A stretch of DNA of 11,861 nt from Burkholderiales bacterium. GTDB lineage: Bacteria > Pseudomonadota > Gammaproteobacteria > Burkholderiales > Usitatibacteraceae. Of the stretch, positions 1-5,226 are shown one piece after another. The notes under the pieces were generated by a model. The model searched no databases. It was not told the DNA's origin and worked only from the letters and a program-made list of their open reading frames with translations. Positions within the stretch are counted from its first letter, which is position 1. Each line of letters begins with the position of its first letter. A program made the position numbers and the translations under genes. Where the stretch lies: contig JACMOJ010000245.1 in NCBI GenBank assembly GCA_014378085.1, positions 1-11,861 on the forward strand, written 5' to 3'.

Positions 1-212
1 AGTTTCCGGCCGTGCTGATGGCGCGCTTGGCAGCACTGCTACCGGGCGTGGACGTCATGAAGAGTGATGCGTACGGCGTGCCTACCCAACAAGTTGAAGC
101 GCTTGCATTCGCTTGGCTCGCCAAGCAGTACGTCGATGCCAACCCACTCGATTTAACGCGAACGACGGGGGCTTTACACCCCAACATTCTCGGCGCACTC
201 ACCCGCGCGTAA
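1..212 (+). CDS. anmK: Anhydro-N-acetylmuramic acid kinase, C-terminal end (partial)
   Basis: Only the last 70 residues are present; the gene enters from the left edge, with its first full codon at position 3. AnmK phosphorylates and opens 1,6-anhydro-N-acetylmuramic acid in the cytoplasm to give MurNAc-6-phosphate during peptidoglycan recycling. The visible part carries the family's C-terminal signature: a SDAYGVP stretch, where related proteins have a (T/S)xxYG(V/I)P motif, then [10 protein letters not shown], then a TTGA motif and a short LGAL end. These fit the last strand and helices of the ASKHA-fold kinase. The gene stops with TAA at 210-212, inside the first unit of a 12-bp repeat array. 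It converges on the metY-type gene, whose stop lies 44 nt away. Identification rests on recalled family motifs. The catalytic and ATP-binding parts lie outside the window. Confidence 0.85.
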   Translation, partial: FPAVLMARLAALLPGVDVMKSDAYGVPTQQVEALAFAWLAKQYVDANPLDLTRTTGALHPNILGALTRA

Positions 213-256
213 CGCTGCGGGTAACACTTCGGGTAACACCGCAAATAACACTCCGC
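209..256. repeat. Four imperfect 12-bp tandem repeats at the anmK/metY junction
   Basis: Four adjacent 12-bp units fill the space between the two convergent stop codons: gtaacgctgcgg (209-220), gtaacacttcgg (221-232), gtaacaccgcaa (233-244) and ataacactccgc (245-256). The core is (g/a)taacac. The first unit contains the anmK stop codon, and the last ends directly against the metY stop. I see no hairpin with a T-run here. The array looks like a small slippage-derived repeat rather than a terminator, although a role in transcript ends cannot be excluded. Confidence 0.7.
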
Positions 257-1564
257 TTAGTTCGCTCTCGCCAGCGCTTGTTCGATATCCCAAAGAATAT
301 CGTCCAACGTTTCGAGTCCTACCGAGAGGCGAATCATGTCGGGTGGAACCCCCGCGTTGATTTGATCCGCTTCGCTTAACTGGCGGTGGGTTGTGGATGC
401 GGGATGAATTACGAGTGATTTTGCATCGCCAATATTTGCCAGATGCGAAATGAACTGCAGTGCCTCAATAAACTTCACACCCGCATCAAAACTTGAAACC
501 GCGCTGGGTTTGATGCCGAATGACAGCAATGCGCCTGCTCCACGCGGCATGTATTTCGTAACCAACGCGTGATATCGATTCGTGCGCAAACCCGGATAGT
601 TCACCCAAGCCACAGCCGGGTGATTTTCGAGAAACGTGGCAACCGCCATGGCATTTTCGCAATGCCGTTCCATGCGTAGCGGCAGTGTCTCAAGGCCCTG
701 CATCAGCTGCCAAGCGCTAAACGGCGACAGCGTCGGCCCATACACCCGCATGATCTCCATGCGCGCTTTCATCGTGTAGGCAAAGTCGCCGAACGTTTCA
801 AAAAAACGCACGCCGTGATACCCCGCCGAGGGCTCATGCATGCCGGGAAACTTAGCGGCAATGCGCTCATCACCCCACGGAAATTTGCCGCTCTCGATCA
901 CCACACCGCCCATTGTGGTGCCATGCCCACCCATAAATTTGGTCGCGCTATGAATCACAATGTCTGCCCCGTGTTTCAGCGGCTGGCAAAGGTACGGCGA
1001 CGCCGCCGTGTTATCGACCACAAATGGCACACCCGCCTCTCGCGCGATTTTGCCAACGGCTTCTAGGTCGATCATGTTGATCGCCGGATTGCCAAGGGTT
1101 TCTGAGAACAGAACTTTGGTGTTTGGCCGAAGTGCACGGCGAAAATTTTCTGGGTCGTCAGGATCAACCAGCGTGGCGTCGATGCCCAGTTTCTTGAAAT
1201 TGACATTGAACATCGTGTGCGTGCCGCCGTAGAGCTTCGACGACGACACCAAATGATCACCCGCCTCCAAGATATTCAACAGCGCCACCATCTCGGCCGC
1301 CTGTCCGCTGGCCGTTGCCACCGCCGCGCGCCCACCCTCGAGCGCCGCACAACGCTCCTCAAATGCGGCGGTTGTCGGGTTGGAGAGCCGGGTGTAAACG
1401 TTACCGAACCTCTGTAGATTAAAAAGTGACGCCGCATGCTCGGCGCTATCAAACACATACGACGTGGTTTGGTAAATTGGCAGCGCGCGGGAGCCGGTCG
1501 CCGCATCAGGAATCTGCCCCGCGTGGAGCGCTAGCGTTTCAAAACCAAATTGACGATCTGCCAT
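257..1564 (-). CDS. metY: O-acetylhomoserine sulfhydrylase (aminocarboxypropyltransferase), MetY type
   Basis: A 435-aa cytosolic PLP enzyme of the Cys/Met metabolism family. It should use sulfide (or methanethiol) to convert O-acetyl-L-homoserine to homocysteine (or methionine). The visible signature is YTRLSNPTT near residues 57-65 (cofactor phosphate contacts from the neighbouring subunit), a GxxAAVATASGQAA region near 78-90, SETLGNP near 154-160, VVDNT at 182-186 with the Asp that contacts the PLP ring, and SATKF with the Schiff-base lysine at about 209. The C-terminal RLSVGLE motif is also present. Length near 430 aa and the insertions fit MetY better than the shorter MetB/MetC/MetZ (about 390 aa). 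The ATG at 1564 was chosen because GGGA lies about 7 nt upstream; an in-frame TTG 12 nt further up has no such site. The gene stands alone, convergent with anmK. Confidence 0.9.
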   Translation of the reverse strand: MADRQFGFETLALHAGQIPDAATGSRALPIYQTTSYVFDSAEHAASLFNLQRFGNVYTRLSNPTTAAFEERCAALEGGRAAVATASGQAAEMVALLNILEAGDHLVSSSKLYGGTHTMFNVNFKKLGIDATLVDPDDPENFRRALRPNTKVLFSETLGNPAINMIDLEAVGKIAREAGVPFVVDNTAASPYLCQPLKHGADIVIHSATKFMGGHGTTMGGVVIESGKFPWGDERIAAKFPGMHEPSAGYHGVRFFETFGDFAYTMKARMEIMRVYGPTLSPFSAWQLMQGLETLPLRMERHCENAMAVATFLENHPAVAWVNYPGLRTNRYHALVTKYMPRGAGALLSFGIKPSAVSSFDAGVKFIEALQFISHLANIGDAKSLVIHPASTTHRQLSEADQINAGVPPDMIRLSVGLETLDDILWDIEQALARAN

Positions 1565-1593
1565 GTCGTGTCCCAAGCTGCTGCGTTGAAGAG

Positions 1594-1631
1594 AGATCGG
1601 ATTGTATCGACACCGAGCGCGCGAGCCGCAA
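1594..1631 (-). promoter_or_regulatory. Possible promoter of the metY-type gene
   Basis: On the minus strand TACAAT (plus positions 1601-1606) could be a -10 box. A weak TTGCGG (1626-1631) lies 19 bp upstream as a possible -35. Transcription would start near 1594, giving a leader of about 30 nt before the ATG at 1564. The spacing is long and the -35 poor, so this is tentative. Upstream, at 1658-1681, a 12-bp unit starting gcgtgagtg occurs twice in tandem and could be an operator. Confidence 0.35.
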
Positions 1632-1721
1632 TCACATTGGGTTACGACCTATGGCATGCGTGAGTGTTAGCGTGAGTGCGGACAACACGCACGATAAGTC
1701 ACTTCGAAAACTCTAATGAAT

Positions 1722-1759
1722 ACGGGCGTCTTCAAGCAAAAATGCCCGACGACGCCCGT
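1722..1759 (-). terminator. Hairpin downstream of the SPFH gene, possible terminator
   Basis: A perfect 9-bp inverted repeat (acgggcgtc at 1722-1730, gacgcccgt at 1751-1759) is separated by 20 nt and starts 24 nt past the SPFH stop on the minus strand. The GC-rich stem suits a transcript end. The sequence after it on the minus strand has only a short TTTT rather than a full U-tract, so it may be a weak terminator or an RNA-stabilising hairpin. Confidence 0.45.
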
Positions 1760-1782
1760 CAACAAACCGATTTTTGCAAAAA

Positions 1783-2769
1783 CTACTTAATCGCCTGCTT
1801 CGTTTTATCCAATACCGTCATCGCACTCGTCAGCATGGAGGCCACATCGGCGATATTTGCTGGCACGATTAGCGTGTTGCCCGCCTTGGCCAGATTGCCG
1901 AATTGCTCAACGTATTTTTCAGCGATCTTCAAGTTGGCCGCTTGTTGGCCACCGGGCGCTTCCAACGCGGCAGCAACTTGGCGAACCGCGGACGCAGTGG
2001 CTTCGGCTACCGTTGTAAGGGCTTGCGCTTCACCCTGCGCCTTGTTAATCGCGGCCTGCTTCTCCCCTTCAGAGGCCAGGATAGCGGCTTGACGTTGGCC
2101 GTCGGCAATATTAATCTCTTGCTGACGCACACCTTCTGATTTTGCAATCAAGGCACGCTTCTCGCGTTCGGCAGTGATCTGGGCTTGCATCGACCGCAGA
2201 ATCGATTCCGGCGGGGTCAGACTCTTAATTTCGTAACGCAATACTTTGATTCCCCACGTGCGGCCGGCTTCATCCAGCACGCTGACAATCTTATGATTGA
2301 TCTCGTCACGGCTTTCAAAGGTCTTGTCCAACTCCATCTTGCCGACTTCAGATCGCAACGCCGTCTGCGCGAGCTGGGTGATGGCCATGATGTAGTCGCT
2401 TGAACCGTAACTCGCGAGCTTGGGATCCATCACTTGGAAATAAATGATGCCGTCAACGGCGAGCTGGGTATTGTCCTTGGTGATACAGACTTGTTCCGGA
2501 ATATCCAGCGGCACTTCCTTCAAGCTATGGCGATACGCGACACGATCAAAAAATGGGACGATGACATTGAGCCCTGGCACCAGCGTCAAATGGTATTTAC
2601 CCAATCGTTCGACCACCCACGCGTTTTGTTGCGGGACAATGCAAACCCCTTCAACAACAAAAACGATGATGGTGGCTAAGAAGAAAAATGTAATCGCATA
2701 ACCCGAAAATCCCGGCGTGAAATACAGGCTGAGCGTGGCGATGAGAACCGCCGCGAATTTGACAAACAT
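1783..2769 (-). CDS. qmcA: SPFH/Band 7 (stomatin-like) membrane protein, QmcA type
   Basis: A 328-aa membrane-anchored SPFH protein. Two hydrophobic segments (about residues 3-19 and 24-42) are followed by the Band 7 domain: VPQQNAWVVERLGKY near 46-60, LVPGLNVIVPFFDRV near 63-77, VPLDIPEQVCITKDN near 86-100 and the TPPESI motif near 185-190. A long Ala/Glu/Gln-rich coiled coil follows (about 195-270), then a short C-terminal tail. Such proteins form large ring or cage oligomers at the inner membrane and are linked to membrane-domain organisation and FtsH-type quality control; the exact role here is inferred. ATG 2769 was chosen because AAGGAG sits 5 nt upstream. An in-frame TTG at 2877 would add 36 polar residues and lacks support. 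It lies 104 nt after nfeD, its usual partner. Confidence 0.85.
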   Translation of the reverse strand: MFVKFAAVLIATLSLYFTPGFSGYAITFFFLATIIVFVVEGVCIVPQQNAWVVERLGKYHLTLVPGLNVIVPFFDRVAYRHSLKEVPLDIPEQVCITKDNTQLAVDGIIYFQVMDPKLASYGSSDYIMAITQLAQTALRSEVGKMELDKTFESRDEINHKIVSVLDEAGRTWGIKVLRYEIKSLTPPESILRSMQAQITAEREKRALIAKSEGVRQQEINIADGQRQAAILASEGEKQAAINKAQGEAQALTTVAEATASAVRQVAAALEAPGGQQAANLKIAEKYVEQFGNLAKAGNTLIVPANIADVASMLTSAMTVLDKTKQAIK

Positions 2770-2873
2770 GGGAACTCCTTTGTGATTGTCGTTCGTGTTT
2801 TGAACATGGTTGTTTGGGCCGAGTATTTGCTTGACCGGCGATTGAGGTTGGTGCGACCCGGGTTGGTTATCGA

Positions 2874-3296
2874 TCAAGCGGAAACCGATGACACATGCAG
2901 CACGCCGTTTTCGGCAGTCTGAATGGTAAGCACATCATTAGATTTCGGTGATCCGTCCACCTTGGCGTCCCAGCTCGATCCGCGATACCTGACACGCGCG
3001 ATTTTGCCGGCTTCATTTACCCAGCGTTCGAAAATCACCGTTTGCCCAACATCCAGACTGTTCTCGGACTTCGAATCCTTCGGGTGTTTTTGCCACCAGC
3101 GGTGCACCAGATAGACGCCGACTAGCGAAGCCGCCGCAGTGGAAACAACCTGTAGCCAGACCGCCCCACCGAGATAGGCGACGAGCGCACCAACGAGTGC
3201 GGCGACACCGAATACCAAGAGATAGAAGGTGCCGGTCAGAAGCTCGGCAATGACGAGAACAAAACCGGCGATTGCCCAGAGAAGATAAGTTGCCAC
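2874..3296 (-). CDS. nfeD: NfeD-family membrane protein (short form)
   Basis: A 140-aa protein with closely spaced hydrophobic helices over about residues 5-66, then a soluble beta domain (about 83-140) of the OB-like NfeD C-terminal fold, including the conserved VRYRGSSWDA stretch at 102-111. Short NfeD proteins of this type are nearly always encoded next to an SPFH protein and are thought to bind it in the inner membrane. That matches the gene just downstream. The start is GTG at 3296, with AAGGAG about 7 nt upstream. The serine-protease domain of long NfeD forms is absent, so no protease activity is expected. Spacing and orientation suggest one transcript with the SPFH gene, driven from the 3297-3381 region. 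Confidence 0.85.
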   Translation of the reverse strand: MATYLLWAIAGFVLVIAELLTGTFYLLVFGVAALVGALVAYLGGAVWLQVVSTAAASLVGVYLVHRWWQKHPKDSKSENSLDVGQTVIFERWVNEAGKIARVRYRGSSWDAKVDGSPKSNDVLTIQTAENGVLHVSSVSA

Positions 3297-3360
3297 TTTG
3301 AAACTCCTTTCTTGTTGTTGTGCTTCTATTATTGTGGTGGAAGAAATCTAGCCACCGCCA

Positions 3361-3378
3361 ATGACAAAAACATGACAA
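3361..3378 (-). promoter_or_regulatory. Direct repeat upstream of nfeD, possible promoter or operator
   Basis: The 7-mer atgacaa occurs at 3361-3367 and again at 3372-3378, an 11-bp step of about one helical turn. On the minus strand each copy reads TTGTCAT, which resembles a -35 hexamer (TTGTCA). No good -10 box lies 16-18 bp downstream; TAGATT (3345-3350) is at the wrong distance from either copy. The pair may instead be an activator or repressor site. It lies between the terminator of the ccm operon and the nfeD start, where a promoter is expected. Confidence 0.35.
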
Positions 3379-3381
3379 TAA

Positions 3382-3405
3382 CCGCGCGCAATGATTTGCG
3401 AGCGG
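3382..3405 (-). terminator. Probable intrinsic terminator of the ccm operon
   Basis: Starting 1 nt after the stop codon of the last operon gene, the sequence can fold as a hairpin: ccgc (3382-3385) and cgcaa (3387-3391) pair with ttgcg (3396-3400) and gcgg (3402-3405). There is one G/A mismatch in the stem and a tgat loop. On the minus strand it is followed by a T-rich stretch containing TTATTGTCATGTTTTTG. The position at the very end of the ten-gene block supports a terminator role. The mismatch and interrupted T-run reduce certainty. Confidence 0.55.
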
Positions 3406-3406
3406 G

Positions 3407-3874
3407 CTAGAAACTTGGACGCTTCGCGGATATTATTTTAGTGTTCACTCCCACAAAATTCAAGCCGCCAAATAGCCGCGCATGTTCGATCTTGACACAA
3501 CGATCTGCCACCACATCGAGCCCCGCGTTTGTGGCTAAATCCGCGGCAGCGGCGTTGGCCACACCGAGTTGCATCCACAAACAACCGGCCCCCACCGCGA
3601 CGGCTTGCTCGGCGAGTGCGGGCATCTCCTCACCCTTGCGAAAACAATCGACAATATCTATCTTGTCCGGAACATCCACGAGCGCGGCGTAGCACTTTTC
3701 GCCCAGCACCTCCTTGTACATCGGATTGACCGGAATAATGCGATAGCCGTGCTCCTGCATATATTTCGCGGCGAAGTAACTCGGGCGCCACCAGTTCGCG
3801 GAAAGCCCCACCACGGCAATAGTGTGCCCGTACTTAAGTACGCGGCGAAGGCCGGCAACGTCGTCGACGATCAT
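3407..3874 (-). CDS. CoA-binding domain protein (YccU/CoA_binding_2 family)
   Basis: A 155-aa single-domain cytosolic protein with a Rossmann-like CoA-binding fold. Family motifs are a glycine-containing nucleotide loop, IAVVGLSANWWRPSY (about 19-33), then IPVNP (47-51), DIVDCFRKGEEMP (73-85), WMQLGV (100-105) and VVADRCVKIEHARL (121-134). The conserved Cys in the DRC motif is present. Related proteins bind CoA or acyl-CoA in vitro in some cases, but I know of no settled physiological function, so none is assigned. Its ATG overlaps the ccmH stop in an ATGA, and an AAGGA lies about 10 nt upstream. It is therefore the last, translationally coupled gene of the ccm operon. The location could mean a link to cytochrome or heme supply, or may be incidental. 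Confidence 0.85.
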   Translation of the reverse strand: MIVDDVAGLRRVLKYGHTIAVVGLSANWWRPSYFAAKYMQEHGYRIIPVNPMYKEVLGEKCYAALVDVPDKIDIVDCFRKGEEMPALAEQAVAVGAGCLWMQLGVANAAAADLATNAGLDVVADRCVKIEHARLFGGLNFVGVNTKIISAKRPSF

Positions 3875-4602
3875 CTTTTTTCGTCCTTGACCGGGCCGTC
3901 GTCGTCAAGCAACGCTCTGGCCTGTTGGTAGGACGCGTGGGACGGGTGGGAGGCTTGAGACGCTTGATACGATTGGGACGGTTGCGGCGATGGTGAAATT
4001 TCGGATAATGCATCCGCCTGTGGCGATACTTTTGCCGCAAGACCTCGACGGCGCGTGATCATCCAACCCGAAACCGCGCCAATGAATAACAGCCCAAACG
4101 GCCCATACCAGAGCAGGTATGTCTTGGGATCGACCGGCGGCTTGTAGAGCACAAAGTCACCGTACCGCGCGCGCAGGAAAATTTTAACCTCCGCATCCGT
4201 TTTTCCTTGCTCAACCAAGGAGCGCACTTCCCGACGCAAATCCCCCGCTAACCCAGACGGCGATTCGGCGAGGGTTTGATTCTGGCAAACCAAGCAACGT
4301 AGCTCGCTCTCCAAGGTTTTTAGCCGCTTCGCCACATCGGTTGACGGCGGCGGCGGCTCAGGGCTTTGCACCTGCGCCTGCACTGAAGCGCTACCGATCA
4401 AGAGAAGCCCAAAAACCAATCGTGCGGCCGTAACCCGAGCGGAATTCAATGTCGCAAAACACCAAACTCGCCATTCGGCGGACTTCTCCAAGCACAAATG
4501 CTTGAAAATACCCGTGGATTCTAGACTTTTCCGATGCGAATTATTACCTTGCAAGGCCAATTTAGTGGCGTGCAAAGACGGACTAAGTAGAGGTTGGAAC
4601 AT
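3871..4602 (-). CDS. ccmH: CcmH, thiol-disulfide protein of cytochrome c maturation
   Basis: The periplasm-facing reductant of the Ccm system, which with CcmG keeps the apocytochrome CXXCH thiols reduced. The active-site motif LRCLVCQNQ is at residues 101-109 (Cys 103 and 106). It is followed by the usual helical bundle (LAGDLRREVRSLVEQGKTDAEVKIFLRARYGDFVLYKPP) and a C-terminal membrane helix at about 162-182. A Ser/Gln/Pro/His-rich cytoplasmic tail follows (about 203-227). The N-terminal hydrophobic anchor is at about 60-77 (ending near SVQAQ). The called ATG (4602) adds roughly 60 unusual residues ahead of it. That ATG has AGGGG about 7 nt upstream and lies 9 nt past the ccmG stop. A TTG at 4446, close to the anchor, is an alternative start. 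The CcmI domain, fused to CcmH in E. coli, is a separate gene here. Identity is secure; the start is not. Confidence 0.88.
   Translation of the reverse strand: MFQPLLSPSLHATKLALQGNNSHRKSLESTGIFKHLCLEKSAEWRVWCFATLNSARVTAARLVFGLLLIGSASVQAQVQSPEPPPPSTDVAKRLKTLESELRCLVCQNQTLAESPSGLAGDLRREVRSLVEQGKTDAEVKIFLRARYGDFVLYKPPVDPKTYLLWYGPFGLLFIGAVSGWMITRRRGLAAKVSPQADALSEISPSPQPSQSYQASQASHPSHASYQQARALLDDDGPVKDEKR
4489..4556. repeat. Palindrome and hairpin in the leader of ccmH
   Basis: Between the ccmG stop and the conserved part of ccmH lies an AT-richer stretch with two symmetric elements. One is a 6-bp inverted repeat with a 4-nt loop (caagca 4489-4494, tgcttg 4499-4504). The other is a perfect 10-bp palindrome, ccttgcaagg, at 4547-4556. 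Either could be an RNA structure or a protein site; nothing else in the sequence settles which. Confidence 0.5.
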
Positions 4603-4611
4603 GTCCTACCC

Positions 4612-5226
4612 CTAGCTCGCTTTTTGCAAATCGCGAATCATCGGCAGCAGCTTGTCTGCGAGTACGGCCGCGTCGATCGGTCCGGTATGTTTGTAGCGAA
4701 TCATCCCCGCCTTATCGATAACAAACGTTTCAGGCGCACCATAAACGCCCCAGTCGATCGCCACGCGTCCATCGAGATCACTCACGCTCAGTTGATACGG
4801 GTCACCATATTTAACGAGCCAGTTTTTCGCCGCCGCCGGATCGTCTTTCCAATTAAAGCCCACCACCGGCACCACCTGTTGTTTGGCGAGATCGTTTAAG
4901 AACGGATGTTCGTAGCGACACGAGGCGCACCAGCTGCCCCACACGTTGAGCAGCCACACTTTGCCGCGCATATCAGCCGGCGAAAATTTTTGCGCGGGCG
5001 CGTGCAACGTGGCGAGTGAAAACGACGGCGCGGGCTTATCGATTAAGGCTGACGGCACTTCACGTGGGTTTAGAAACAACCCTTGATACAAGAACCAGAC
5101 CAGCGTAAAAAAAATGGCAAGCGGCAAAAAAAACTGCCACGCACGCTTCGCTGCACTAGCCTGGTTGGCTCCGCCCTTCGTGTCCACGCTGCCATCCGGA
5201 AGCGGCTCTGCCGGGTCAACACTCAT
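4612..5226 (-). CDS. ccmG: CcmG/DsbE, membrane-anchored thioredoxin-like reductase
   Basis: A 204-aa thioredoxin-fold protein tethered to the inner membrane by one helix (about residues 30-50), with its catalytic domain in the periplasm. The active site is WGSWCASCRYEHP (96-108; Cys 100 and 103). The conserved cis-proline loop is YGAPETF (162-168), the hallmark GxPET of CcmG-type proteins. It reduces disulfides in apocytochrome c, directly or through CcmH, and normally takes electrons from a DsbD/CcdA-type protein, which is not in this window. A charged cytoplasmic N-terminus of about 28 residues precedes the anchor and is somewhat longer than usual. The ATG overlaps the ccmF stop as ATGA, which supports the start and translational coupling. 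Confidence 0.95.
   Translation of the reverse strand: MSVDPAEPLPDGSVDTKGGANQASAAKRAWQFFLPLAIFFTLVWFLYQGLFLNPREVPSALIDKPAPSFSLATLHAPAQKFSPADMRGKVWLLNVWGSWCASCRYEHPFLNDLAKQQVVPVVGFNWKDDPAAAKNWLVKYGDPYQLSVSDLDGRVAIDWGVYGAPETFVIDKAGMIRYKHTGPIDAAVLADKLLPMIRDLQKAS

Larger units (their letters stand above)
1565..1782. other. Non-coding gap between metY and the SPFH gene
   Basis: This 218-nt gap holds no gene I can support. It contains the possible metY promoter on its left, a tandem 12-bp repeat pair (1658-1669 and 1670-1681), and a hairpin just downstream of the SPFH gene (1722-1759). Short open frames crossing it have no recognisable protein features and no ribosome binding site. I see no riboswitch that I recognise, although a SAM-type control of metY would be plausible. 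Confidence 0.6.

Noticed and set aside
1565..1576. TTG at 1576 as the metY start
   Set aside because: It adds four residues with no better ribosome site, while the ATG at 1564 has GGGA at suitable spacing.
1577..1720. SAM or SAH riboswitch upstream of the metY-type gene
   Set aside because: I could not recognise the conserved core of any riboswitch class, and the candidate promoter leaves a leader of only about 30 nt. A covariance-model search would settle it.
1676..2092. A 138-codon plus-strand open frame over the 3' end of the SPFH gene
   Set aside because: Antisense to the well-conserved SPFH coiled coil. The hydrophobic, Ala-rich look comes from reading that Ala-rich sequence backwards.
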